This document shows, one piece after another, positions 37,196 to 45,986 of a stretch of DNA of 64,000 nt. The stretch lies in the NCBI RefSeq assembly GCF_035916875.1, contig NZ_JAXUHN010000092.1:124001-188000 (forward strand). Reading direction: 5' to 3'. Origin of the DNA: Methylomicrobium sp035916875. Its GTDB lineage: Bacteria; Pseudomonadota; Gammaproteobacteria; Methylococcales; Methylomonadaceae. The notes below the pieces were generated by a model. The model saw nothing but the letters and a program-made list of their open reading frames with translations. It did not search any database and was not told the origin of the DNA. Numbering within the stretch: position 1 is the stretch's first letter; the number at the start of each line of letters is the position of its first letter. Position numbers and translations under genes: made by a program.

Positions 37196-37876
37196 CTAGG
37201 AGGCATCCAGTTTGTAGCCGAATCCACGTACAGTTTTGAGCAATTTTAGATCAAAATCATCATCGATTTTTCGTCTCAGCTGGCGAATATAGACATCCAC
37301 CACATTAGTCAAGGGATCGGCGCTATAGCCCCAGACTTGTTCAATAATTCGGGTACGGCTCAACACCTTGCCCTGCATACGCATCAGGCATTCCAATAAA
37401 GCAAATTCCTTCGGCGTTAGATCGATAACTGTGTCGCCCCGCCTCACTTCGTGCGTTTCCCCGTTCAATACCAGGTCGGCTATCCGCAATTCCTTGATTT
37501 CTGTTTTGATCTCGCCGCCCCGGCGACGCATCAGTGCCTCGATTCTGGCCAACAGTTCCTCAAATGCGAAGGGTTTGGTCATATAATCATCGGCGCCGGA
37601 GCGCAAGCCGGCCACCTTATCCTGCACAGTATCTCTGGCCGTCAACATCAGAATTGGGGTGTCGACGCCATTGCTGCGCAAGTGCTCGCAAATCTGTCGG
37701 CCATTGAGGACGGGCAAGCCCAAATCCAGAATGATGACCTGAAACTGACCCTTGGTACCCAGCGCTATGGCTTCCGGCCCGCTATGGGCCACCTCTATGG
37801 CATAGCCTTCGGCTTTCAGCCCGCGCTGAATAAAATCGACAATTCGCTCATCGTCTTCTGCTAGCAGAACTCGCAT
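37196..37876 (-). CDS. OmpR-family response regulator
   Basis: DNA-binding response regulator of 226 residues. The receiver domain (1-~115) has the acidic pocket EDD (residues 7-9), phosphoacceptor Asp51 (ILDLGLP), the Thr/Ala switch LTARD and the conserved Lys in DDYMTKPF. A winged-helix output domain follows (TPKEFALLECLMR ... VDVYIRQLRRKID ... TVRGFGYKL). It is 33 bp downstream of an intact histidine kinase on the same strand, its likely partner. Likely targets are the neighbouring EPS genes, by position only. Confidence 0.93.
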   Translation of the reverse strand: MRVLLAEDDERIVDFIQRGLKAEGYAIEVAHSGPEAIALGTKGQFQVIILDLGLPVLNGRQICEHLRSNGVDTPILMLTARDTVQDKVAGLRSGADDYMTKPFAFEELLARIEALMRRRGGEIKTEIKELRIADLVLNGETHEVRRGDTVIDLTPKEFALLECLMRMQGKVLSRTRIIEQVWGYSADPLTNVVDVYIRQLRRKIDDDFDLKLLKTVRGFGYKLDAS

Positions 37877-37909
37877 GTAGGCGATACCTATAAAATGGTT
37901 GGAATTAAG

Positions 37910-39523
37910 TTATGACGCATTGACTGGATAGTCATCCGGCCCGGGCGAAAACAGGGGTAGAGTTACAGTAAATGTTGAGCCGGCGTGTTCTACGCTGGTT
38001 ACTGTGATGCGTCCGCCGTGAGCCTTTAGGATTGACTTGGCCATCGGTAAGCCCAGGCCCGTGCCATCCTCCCGTGAACGGAGGGCATTCTGGCTACGGA
38101 AGTGGCGATTGAAAATTCGCTCCAAATCTTGGGCGGGGATGCCTATGCCCTGATCCGTGAGGCTGAAACTGGCTTCGTTTTCGCACATCCCTAAGGCGAC
38201 AGTAATGTGTCCTCCAGGATTCGAATAGCGGCAGGCATTGTCGCCTAAAATGAAGAGCACCTGTCGAAGCCGTTGTTTGTCGCCGCGCACCCTGACGGGG
38301 CCGGTGGGGGCCTCCAGAGCAACCGAAATCGTCTTTTCCTCGGCCATCACCTGAAAATCCTCGACGACGCTGGCCACGAGTTCGGACAGGTCCACGCTAT
38401 CCCATTCAAATTGGAGGTTGGCGGTTTCGGTACGGGCCAGAAACATTAGGTCGTTGACGTATTTCCCCAATTGCATCGACAGTTCGACGATGCGTTGTAA
38501 AGCGTCTTTATACTCGTCAGCCTCGCGTTCCTGTCCGCGCAGGGTCACTTCGGCTTCCCCGCGTATCACAGTAATCGGCGTGCGCAACTCGTGGCTGATG
38601 TCGGCTAAAAACTCCCGCCGCGCAATATCCATGCTTTTTAATTCTTCATTCAGGCGATTGAGTTCGAAGGTCCGTTCGGCCACTCTTTTTTCCAGCACGG
38701 CACGCCCCTCACGGAGTTTATCTTGCTGAACTTTCAGTTCTTGCGCCATTTGATTGAAGTGGCTGGCAAGATAGGCGAATTCATCGCGGCTATCGAGATC
38801 GATGCGATAATCAAGATTGCCGGCAGCGATTTCGCCGGTACCCTTCATCAATGCTTCAATAGGCTTCCTGACGCCGCGAAGCAGTAATACGCCGGACGTA
38901 AGGCTGAAAAGCGCTGCAAGCAACGATGCCAGAATGGCGATCCAACGCGACTGCGCCACCAGATTTTCCAGTTCCCGCTTTGCCTTGCCAGCCTTTTCAC
39001 GTTCCGCGCCGATCGCGGCATCGATTAGTGGCTGGAATTTTCCGTCGATTTCTTCTTCCGAGAATTTCGAAAGTGCCTGAACCGCTATTTCGAGCTTACC
39101 CTGCTGACGCAGGCGTTCGACTTCGTCGAAGCGGTATTCGCTGGCATCCAGAAAGGCGGTGAAATGGGCAACTCTTCCCAGTTCGGCGGTTTGGGCCGGT
39201 TCATTGACAACCTGACTGTCAGCATTTGTCGTCATTACCGCGGTGTTTCTAAGCACCTGCATCGCTTCGTAGAGCCGCTGCCTGGAAGATGCCACGCCGG
39301 CTTCAGCGCTCGGATTTGCGGTGATCAGTCTGTCCATGCGTTGTTTGAAATGGCGATAGGCTTCCTGGGACAAGCGCTCATAATGGTCAAAGGCTTCATA
39401 GGCTGTTTGGCTGCGCTGAAAATGGCGGGCAACCTGGTTTGATCCCCAATACAGTGCGACTCCTAAAAACAAAACAAAGCCGAAAGAAACGGCGATCGCA
39501 ATCGCCAAACGGAAACGAAACAT
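37910..39523 (-). CDS. Sensor histidine kinase (HAMP type, intact)
   Basis: Membrane sensor kinase of 537 residues. Two membrane helices (residues ~6-26 and ~193-216) flank a ~165-residue helical periplasmic sensor domain. They are followed by HAMP (LRGVRKPIEALMKG), a coiled coil, and the H-box with His311 in FLADISHELRTPIT. The ATPase domain has N-box DNACRYSNPGG, G1 DQGIGIP and G2 GTGLGLPMAK, so all catalytic motifs are present. It is preceded by the QseG-like lipoprotein gene (5-bp gap) and followed by its regulator. Confidence 0.93.
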   Translation of the reverse strand: MFRFRLAIAIAVSFGFVLFLGVALYWGSNQVARHFQRSQTAYEAFDHYERLSQEAYRHFKQRMDRLITANPSAEAGVASSRQRLYEAMQVLRNTAVMTTNADSQVVNEPAQTAELGRVAHFTAFLDASEYRFDEVERLRQQGKLEIAVQALSKFSEEEIDGKFQPLIDAAIGAEREKAGKAKRELENLVAQSRWIAILASLLAALFSLTSGVLLLRGVRKPIEALMKGTGEIAAGNLDYRIDLDSRDEFAYLASHFNQMAQELKVQQDKLREGRAVLEKRVAERTFELNRLNEELKSMDIARREFLADISHELRTPITVIRGEAEVTLRGQEREADEYKDALQRIVELSMQLGKYVNDLMFLARTETANLQFEWDSVDLSELVASVVEDFQVMAEEKTISVALEAPTGPVRVRGDKQRLRQVLFILGDNACRYSNPGGHITVALGMCENEASFSLTDQGIGIPAQDLERIFNRHFRSQNALRSREDGTGLGLPMAKSILKAHGGRITVTSVEHAGSTFTVTLPLFSPGPDDYPVNAS

Positions 39524-39528
39524 GCGTT

Positions 39529-40113
39529 CTAGTTTGTACCGCTGCTCTGATCCATTTGTTTTTCCATAGAGCGGATGGCTTCCAGTTTTTCTCTCAAAAG
39601 ACGGTTTTCATCGGTCTTTGATCCGGTTGTTTCTTTCGGTTCGAGTCCGTTCGGCACCGTTTTATGTATGCGTTCCACGGAGCCGAGTCTTCTCGACTGG
39701 TTGTTCAAACGTTTTAAGGCTTCGGTGTAAATGGCGACAAGTTTCCGTGTCCGATCATCGGACAACTGTCGCGGTGGGATAGCGCCAACGGCATTCAGAA
39801 TTCTCGGAATGTCGCCACAGGCATCGGAAAGCAAGCGGCCTGCCATCAGGTGCAACTGAATTCCCGGTTCGGGATAGCGAGAATCTTTTTGGCGTTTCAA
39901 TAACGTGCGGCATGTCTCGGCACGTGAAGAGGGGGGGATGTTGGCCAGGGTCGCTCCGAAACCGAGCAGTTCATCAAAGTCCGGCTGTGAATAGGGGTCG
40001 TTGTAATAGGTGGGTGAAAAAGCGTTCCAGCTGGAATTATAATGATAGCATCCGGTCAGCAGCAATAGGCTGAGTATTAAGTTGATGCGGCGAATAGAAA
40101 ATAATGAAAACAT
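39529..40113 (-). CDS. QseG-like lipoprotein between two sensor kinases
   Basis: Lipoprotein of 194 residues with lipobox LTGC (mature Cys22). The mature part is helical with a Cys pair (ETCRTLL ... SDACGDI), a Gln/Arg-rich middle and a C-terminal coiled coil (ENRLLREKLEAIRSMEKQMD). The coil and the position after a GlrK-like sensor recall QseG (YfhG) of the E. coli glrK-qseG-glrR operon; the match is by architecture, not strong identity. It may relay an outer-membrane signal to the adjacent sensor (inference). Confidence 0.65.
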   Translation of the reverse strand: MFSLFSIRRINLILSLLLLTGCYHYNSSWNAFSPTYYNDPYSQPDFDELLGFGATLANIPPSSRAETCRTLLKRQKDSRYPEPGIQLHLMAGRLLSDACGDIPRILNAVGAIPPRQLSDDRTRKLVAIYTEALKRLNNQSRRLGSVERIHKTVPNGLEPKETTGSKTDENRLLREKLEAIRSMEKQMDQSSGTN

Positions 40114-40135
40114 AGAGATAGTGGTTCCGTATTGT

Positions 40136-41701
40136 TCAGGCTTCTCCGGTCAGCGGTATTTGAACGCGGATGCGGGCTCCCTGTTGATCTTGTCTTGAGT
40201 CGATCACCTCGACTTTACCCTGGTGGTTGGCGACATATTCTTTGACGATAGCCAGCCCCAGGCCGGTTCCCTCGGCATGATCGCCGCCTTCGGCGTCCTT
40301 GCCGCGGAAAAAAGGTTCGAATACCTGCGAACGTTCGTCGGGTTCAATACCCGGGCCCTCATCTTCGATTTCCAATTCCATCTGGGTGCCTGCATCGCGA
40401 AGCATGATGCGTATTTCGCCGCCCGGGGGTGAATATTTCACCGCATTCGACATCAACTCTTCGATAATGTTTCGCAACTGTTCGTGAATGCCGGAAATTT
40501 CGACTGGCCTGACCAGTTTTTTCAGCGTAATCGATTTGGCTTGAAGCGACATTTCAAAATCTTTGATGACCGATTCAAGCAAGTCCTTCATATTGATGGT
40601 TTGCTTGCGGTTCATTTCCGGTTTTATGCTGATTTGACTGTAACGAAGCAATTCGTCGGACACCGTTTTCAGCTTTTCAACATTGGTGCTCAGATTCAGT
40701 GCGAGAGTCTGTTGTGCGCTATCGGCTTCTTTATCCGCCTCGTTCACGAGGTGTTCGGCGCCTTCGCGTATACTCGCTAACGGCAGTTCGATTTCGCGGG
40801 CCACGTTTTGCATGAACTGTTGTTTCGAAACCTCCAGTTCTTTTAAATGCGTGCGCAGCCATTCCAGACGGTCGCCCAGATAGCGCAGATCCGCAGGGCC
40901 AGTTACGCTGATCGGGTGTTCGAGTTCTCCTGATCCTAACTGACGGATAGATGCATCCAGTTGGCGCAGGGAGCGCGACAGGACGACCAGCAGCGCTGCG
41001 ATGAAAACGAATGAGATGAATAACAGGACCGCGGCCTTGGTTAACAGACCCTGTTCCAGGGATTCCGACTGCAGACGCAATTCGGTGAACTCATGATCGA
41101 CGTGACTCTCGAATTCGCGTGACAGGGTGTTGGAAGCCTCGCGCAGCCCCTGGAACGCCTCATCGACCGGCAAGGGAGGGTTACTGTCGATCATCGAGCC
41201 GATGATCTGCTGATAAATCAGTTTTTCTTTTTCGGCTAATTCGTTGACCAGCAGAGCGATTTTGTTTGCCACATTGAGCTTGAGCAGGGCGTCCAAGGCT
41301 TGTTTGAACGATGCCCGCGCCGTTTCATACGATTGCCGTTCATACGGCTGGCGTAGGGCCGGGTCCGACAGCAAAATGAATAGTCTGGCTTTGCGTTCAA
41401 TATCGGCAGTCTTTTGCAAAACCAGGCGTACGGTTTTAGTTTGTTCGAAGATCTGCGAGTTAATGGTTCTGCCCAAAGCCGAGGTCTCGCGCATGCCGAA
41501 AGCCGCGTACAGCACGGCTAGAAACAGAGGGATAACGGCGATGACAAATCCTAGAAGGATGAGGGATTTTAATGATAAGCTGTTTTTGAATTTGATCCGG
41601 CCGAAAAGGGAACTCAGTCGCCCCGACAATGCCGATAAAAGTTTCGACGAATCCGGCTTTCTGAACATATCCCGAACAAAGTTGGTAATCAGTTCTTTCA
41701 T
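40136..41701 (-). CDS. GlrK/QseE-like sensor with Arg in place of the phosphoacceptor His
   Basis: Membrane protein of 521 residues built like GlrK/QseE. It has a cytoplasmic N-terminus, a membrane helix (~46-68), a helical periplasmic domain, a second helix (~219-241), HAMP and a kinase core. The region that should be the H-box reads FMQNVAREIELPLASIREG. Codon 302 (40798-40796, minus strand) is CGC (Arg) where GlrK has CAC (His); the following Lys/Thr of the motif are also changed. The ATP-binding boxes look intact: NAVKYSPPGG, DEGPGIEPDE, FEPFFRG and GTGLGLAIVK. It may be a pseudokinase, a phosphatase-only or a signal-modulating sensor. Confidence 0.85.
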   Translation of the reverse strand: MKELITNFVRDMFRKPDSSKLLSALSGRLSSLFGRIKFKNSLSLKSLILLGFVIAVIPLFLAVLYAAFGMRETSALGRTINSQIFEQTKTVRLVLQKTADIERKARLFILLSDPALRQPYERQSYETARASFKQALDALLKLNVANKIALLVNELAEKEKLIYQQIIGSMIDSNPPLPVDEAFQGLREASNTLSREFESHVDHEFTELRLQSESLEQGLLTKAAVLLFISFVFIAALLVVLSRSLRQLDASIRQLGSGELEHPISVTGPADLRYLGDRLEWLRTHLKELEVSKQQFMQNVAREIELPLASIREGAEHLVNEADKEADSAQQTLALNLSTNVEKLKTVSDELLRYSQISIKPEMNRKQTINMKDLLESVIKDFEMSLQAKSITLKKLVRPVEISGIHEQLRNIIEELMSNAVKYSPPGGEIRIMLRDAGTQMELEIEDEGPGIEPDERSQVFEPFFRGKDAEGGDHAEGTGLGLAIVKEYVANHQGKVEVIDSRQDQQGARIRVQIPLTGEA

Positions 41702-41920
41702 AATTTGACATGTTTGATCGTCAAAAGTCCCTTTCCAACAATCTATTTGGGATGGCGCGCTGGATGAAAATTCGATTTCGGCATCGAAAAATCCATATGT
41801 TCATCAGCCGCATTTGCTGGCTAACCCGACAGAATATCCACTATTATACACGCTTTGTATCGCAGCGCTCACCCTCTTGCGAGCGTATCGGTTTGTTCCA
41901 TATCCAAATTTTTCTAAGTT

Positions 41921-44900
41921 ATGAAGCCATTAACCGTATTTATTCTGATCGCACAAGCGGTGCTCTTTGCGCTGGCCTGCTCGTCTCTTGGTCATGCCGG
42001 CGTCATCGCGGGATTGCCGGTACAAGGCAGCGCCGAGAGGCCCGTTCTGTTGCTTGAGCTGGGCAATGGGCCGCCGTCGGCGGGCGTTGACGATAAGACC
42101 ACGAGAGTGTTCGCCGGGGAAATCTCAGGCCATGAAGGCGACACTTCGATTCACACTGACAAGGATGAAATCAGCTCTTTGCATCCCGGCTTCGGCAGCT
42201 GGAAAGTGGGTTTTCGCTTCAAGTCCGGATCCGGCTTTCCGGCCGGACCGTACACTTTTTGGGCTCGCTGGCGGCAGGGCGGAGACCCTGCTGTCTGTGT
42301 GCAAACCTTCGAAGTTCGGGCCGGACCGGATACCTCCAGGCTGGAATTGCGCGGCACGCTGTCCATGAGACCCAAGGGTTGGGATTACGCCTGGATAGCA
42401 GCCGAGACGCCGATCACCCTGAAGGCAGATGACGCGGTCATTGAGGTCACGGATAGCGGCGCGGGGCATGACGCCAAGGTTTTCGACGCCTTTATCCTGG
42501 CTTCGCCATTAGCGGTGCTGCCGGCCAGCGGCACGGCGGATAAACCCTTGATACTGTTGGATCTGGGCAAGTCGCCCGCCTTTGCCGCTGACGAAAAAAA
42601 TAATTCGCTGCAAGTTCGGCATGGCGAGGCCACTGCGGGCTCCGGCGCCGAGTCGGTATTGACCGAGAAGGATGAGGTTCAGGTTTTTCACCAGGGGTTC
42701 GGCAGTTGGGATGCCGATTTTCGTTTCGCCCTCGATCCGGCGATTACGCCGGGGCAGTACCGTATTTTCGCCCGTTACAAAAGCGGCGGCGAGGTCTCCC
42801 AGGTGGCACAAAACTTTACCGTCAGGGCAGGGGCGCAGCCCGAACAATTGGCGATTCGCGGCGATTTCGTGCTGACCAATACGACGCCCTGGGACTATCA
42901 GTGGTTGGAAGCTTCAGTCACCGTAACCGTATTACCAGGCGATCGTTGGCTGACAATCCACAACACCGGCAAGGCCGACAGAGCCAAGGTCTTTGACGCT
43001 TTCTTGCTGAAACTGGAAACGCCGTTGGGCGACTGGATGACCGCCGACCAAGCTCAGGCCAGAAACCGCTTTCTGGCCTTGACCAAGCCTTTGCCGAATG
43101 CCGAGCGCCGCCTGTATCTGCTTGACGGCCAAGGCGAACAGAATGACATCCTGTTTCGGGGGCTGGCGGCCGATGCCGTGCGCGCGCGCTATGAAAAACT
43201 GTCGGTCGCGTATCTGATGGGGCCGGACGCCGATGCGCTGGTCCGCGACTTGAACCTGCCGGCATTGCCTGCCGCGGTGATGACCGACGATCATTACGCT
43301 GTGCTAGGGGTGCTGGCGAGGCCCGGCAGCGAAGCGGAGGTGGCCAGGTTTCTTGCCGATCCGGAAAAAGTCGGCCTGATGCCTGCACCGACCGCGGCCG
43401 CGGCCGATGTTCCTAAACCGCTTAAGGCCGGCATCCCGGAAACTTGGCTGGTGGGGGGATTGCAGGATGGCTTGGCAGGTCTTTCGACGGTCGGGCTGGA
43501 TAGCGAAACCGTGTTGCGGCCGAATCCCGGCCAGCCCTACCTCAGCCTGCAAATGATGGGCGGCAAAATGCTGGCCTGGCAGGCGGCAGCTACACAAGCC
43601 GACGGCAGCGCCGACATCGCTGCCAGCACCGACCATGCCTACGGCTGGTCACGCGGCAGCGGCTATGCGCAGCTCTACCTGCATGCCGATCAAGCCTCGC
43701 AGGCGCTGCTGCATCTCAAACAGTCCGGCATCAGAACTACGGGTTGGCTGGATGGCCGGCCTTTCGAATTGAATGATGATCCGCATCCGCCAGCCGGATT
43801 TTCATCTGCGGTGGAGCACCTAAAAACCCTGCTGCACGGACTGACCACCGAAGGTTTGGCGGAAACGGCGTTGTCGGATCGCCCCGAAGCGCCGCAAGCC
43901 GCGACGCTGAATCTGTCGCCAGGCTGGCATAGCCTGCTGGTTAAGCTGGTCATGCAGCATGATCAGGGGCAAAGGTTTTATTTCGCCGCAAAGTTTACCG
44001 ATGCCTCCGGCCGGCCGCTGGATTCGCTCAAGACGCAACTGACCGATCCCTCGGCCGATCCGAAGCTTAACAGCATCGCCGCCAGGTTGCGGCCGCTGAT
44101 CTTCGTGGATGCTCCGGCGAATCTCCCGTATCCGGGCGATTCGCTCAAACTGGGCGTGGACATGCGCTGGCATCCGATTCTGGAGGAAACGAGTTTGCCG
44201 GCGCCTTTACCGCGTTTTCAGGCTAAACTGCGCTTGCGTCTGGTGGATTACGGCGGCAACGAGGTGGAGGTAAAGGAAGTTGGCGGTCTGTTTCCAGGGC
44301 AAGTCGAAGTGGATTTCGGCAAGATTAAAGAATCCGGTTATTACGCGGTTTATCCGTCCTTGTATACGTCCGCCGGCCAGTTGATTATGAACTATCCTGC
44401 GGACGGTTTTTCGGTAGTTCGGGGAGCGGCCGAGCAAAAACGGCGTTTGGATCGCAAAAAACTCTGGAACAACGACTATTACGCCCTGGCCGAAGGCGAC
44501 AAGAGCTTTCGTCGACAGGGCGGCTATTTTACCTGGCTGGAACGGATGGGGATTTACCAAAGCTACGGCAGCTATCCGGGGTTCGATCCGCAGTATCGGC
44601 CACAGTGGGAGCGGGCGAAGCAGCGCGACTTGCGGTTGTTTGCCGATGCGTCGGGCGATAGCTTTTGGTTGAACGACAATCCTGCGGACGGACAAAAATT
44701 CATTAACGCCGCTGCAGAATTTACCCGCTTCTTCAAGTCGACCAACGAAATCGACATTCGTCGTGAGGGGGAATGGCAAAAGCTGCGCGAACCCTCGCAT
44801 TGGGTGGAACGGGCCAAGTGGGAATTTGAGCAGGCGCACAAGGCGCGCAGCGATGCCCATTATGTCGGCGGCAGTCTAGTGCGGCCGGGCGGGGACGCGT

Positions 44901-45571
44901 GGTTCAAACAGGTGTTGCAATTGGGCCTGGATCGTTATCAGGACGCTTGGGATGTGCATGCCTACCCGCAACAAGCGCCGCGTTTCGGCGGCTCCATCGG
45001 TAATGGGGAAAGCGAGGATGAGCGCGGCGTGCTGGCCGCTTACGCGAGCCTGGGCAGGAAAAACAAGCTGCCTTTCTGGTTGGGCGAGACCGGCGCAAAG
45101 ACCATGCATGGCCTGACCGGACGCCGCTGGCAGGCCGAACAGGTCGCGAAAATAATCGCCTGGGTCAATAGCCGCAGCGACTATCTGGGATTGGCGTTCT
45201 GTATAGGCCACGAATACGACTTGGCTTATGGCCGGATCTGGGATTATTCGATGGGCCACAAGCCCGGCGAGGCAGCACTGTATACGGCGAGCGCCTTGAT
45301 CGACGGTTTGCCTTATCGAGCTGTTGATACCAAGAACGCCGATGTCCAGGCGGCCTACTTCGGCGAAACCTTGATGATATGGCGGTCTGATGAGACGAGC
45401 GGCGATTGGCCGTTACGGCTTGATCCCGGTAAACGCTGGGTGCTGGTGAACGTCGTGGGACAGCGCCAAGATCTTCGGGTTGACGCCTCGGGTTACGCGA
45501 ACATCCCCGTCTCCGCCAGCCCCGTTTATGTGTTGGCACGTGCCGACTATGAGCGGTTGACGGGCGGATAG
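41921..45571 (+). CDS. Large secreted protein with tandem beta modules and glycosidase-like domain
   Basis: Exported protein of 1216 residues; a signal peptide ends near residue 26. Residues ~28-195 and ~197-367 are two copies of one module. PGFGSW/QGFGSW, GPYTFWAR/GQYRIFAR, FEVRAG/FTVRAG and AKVFDAFIL/AKVFDAFLL recur ~170 residues apart. Residues ~500-730 look like a further beta-sandwich. The C-terminal ~430 residues resemble a clan-A glycoside hydrolase, with a candidate acid/base Glu943 (STNEIDI) and nucleophile Glu1056 (FWLGETGAK). It directly precedes the EPS genes, so it may trim or release that polymer (inference). Exact family not recognised. Confidence 0.78.
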   Translation: MKPLTVFILIAQAVLFALACSSLGHAGVIAGLPVQGSAERPVLLLELGNGPPSAGVDDKTTRVFAGEISGHEGDTSIHTDKDEISSLHPGFGSWKVGFRFKSGSGFPAGPYTFWARWRQGGDPAVCVQTFEVRAGPDTSRLELRGTLSMRPKGWDYAWIAAETPITLKADDAVIEVTDSGAGHDAKVFDAFILASPLAVLPASGTADKPLILLDLGKSPAFAADEKNNSLQVRHGEATAGSGAESVLTEKDEVQVFHQGFGSWDADFRFALDPAITPGQYRIFARYKSGGEVSQVAQNFTVRAGAQPEQLAIRGDFVLTNTTPWDYQWLEASVTVTVLPGDRWLTIHNTGKADRAKVFDAFLLKLETPLGDWMTADQAQARNRFLALTKPLPNAERRLYLLDGQGEQNDILFRGLAADAVRARYEKLSVAYLMGPDADALVRDLNLPALPAAVMTDDHYAVLGVLARPGSEAEVARFLADPEKVGLMPAPTAAAADVPKPLKAGIPETWLVGGLQDGLAGLSTVGLDSETVLRPNPGQPYLSLQMMGGKMLAWQAAATQADGSADIAASTDHAYGWSRGSGYAQLYLHADQASQALLHLKQSGIRTTGWLDGRPFELNDDPHPPAGFSSAVEHLKTLLHGLTTEGLAETALSDRPEAPQAATLNLSPGWHSLLVKLVMQHDQGQRFYFAAKFTDASGRPLDSLKTQLTDPSADPKLNSIAARLRPLIFVDAPANLPYPGDSLKLGVDMRWHPILEETSLPAPLPRFQAKLRLRLVDYGGNEVEVKEVGGLFPGQVEVDFGKIKESGYYAVYPSLYTSAGQLIMNYPADGFSVVRGAAEQKRRLDRKKLWNNDYYALAEGDKSFRRQGGYFTWLERMGIYQSYGSYPGFDPQYRPQWERAKQRDLRLFADASGDSFWLNDNPADGQKFINAAAEFTRFFKSTNEIDIRREGEWQKLREPSHWVERAKWEFEQAHKARSDAHYVGGSLVRPGGDAWFKQVLQLGLDRYQDAWDVHAYPQQAPRFGGSIGNGESEDERGVLAAYASLGRKNKLPFWLGETGAKTMHGLTGRRWQAEQVAKIIAWVNSRSDYLGLAFCIGHEYDLAYGRIWDYSMGHKPGEAALYTASALIDGLPYRAVDTKNADVQAAYFGETLMIWRSDETSGDWPLRLDPGKRWVLVNVVGQRQDLRVDASGYANIPVSASPVYVLARADYERLTGG

Positions 45572-45601
45572 GCAGGCAGCGCATCAACGCCCGGTTGCGT
45601 G

Positions 45602-45629
45602 CGCAATGCGCCTTTGCCGGCGCATTGCG
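45602..45629 (+). terminator. Stem-loop after the glycosidase-like gene
   Basis: A perfect 11-bp GC-rich stem (45602-45612 with 45619-45629) with a 6-base loop lies 30 bp after the stop codon. The tail GTTCTATC is only weakly T-rich, so it may be a partial terminator that limits read-through into the EPS operon. Confidence 0.5.
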
Positions 45630-45657
45630 GTTCTATCAGATTAACAATCATTAACAC

Positions 45658-45685
45658 GAGATTGCCGGGTTATCCCGGCAGTCTC
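45658..45685 (+). repeat. Second stem-loop in the EPS leader
   Basis: A 12-bp stem with one G-U pair (45658-45669 with 45674-45685) and a TTAT tetraloop follows the first hairpin by 28 bases. No T-run follows it. It may be an RNA structural element or a processing site. Confidence 0.45.
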
Positions 45686-45804
45686 GATCGATAACGAGTT
45701 TCCAGTCAATTTTCGGCATGACGACCTTAGGTGGTCTGTCTGCCGCGTTAGGCAGCTCCCTGAGCGAAATATTCACGCCGGGCGTGAGGGTTCGCCATAA
45801 ATCC

Positions 45805-45846
45805 TCATCCAAAATTAATTCAAGCTTCATCCAATTTTAATCAAAC
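45805..45846 (+). promoter_or_regulatory. 22-bp-spaced direct repeats, probable operator
   Basis: TCATCCAAAATTAATTCAAG (45805-45824) and TCATCCAATTTTAATCAAAC (45827-45846) share 15 of 20 positions and start 22 bp apart, two turns of B-DNA. Such spacing puts both sites on one DNA face, as for dimeric winged-helix regulators of the OmpR type. They lie ~140 bp upstream of the chosen start of the first EPS gene. Confidence 0.5.
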
Positions 45847-45986
45847 CTTGCGGTTTCCTCTCATGTTGCCTCTGTATGCTTGACGCCATCGAAGTGACTT
45901 ATGCGTAACGCCGGTCGCGATGGTTTTGAGAGTCAATGGCTTTACCGGACATCATTGAATACAGACAGAATAGGGGAGTAGGGAAT

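Larger units (their letters stand above)
45572..45986 (+). other. Structured leader of the EPS operon
   Basis: A 415-base gene-free stretch lies between the glycosidase-like gene and the first EPS gene. It contains two strong stem-loops, smaller hairpins (for example CTGCC...GGCAG near 45745), an AT-rich pair of direct repeats, and a TTGACG near 45887 with no convincing -10. It is a likely site of transcriptional control of the EPS genes. Confidence 0.5.

Noticed and set aside
45887..45915. TTGACG as -35 of an EPS promoter
   Set aside because: No acceptable -10 hexamer lies 16-18 bases downstream, and I found no sigma-54 GG/GC pair with the required spacing in the leader.
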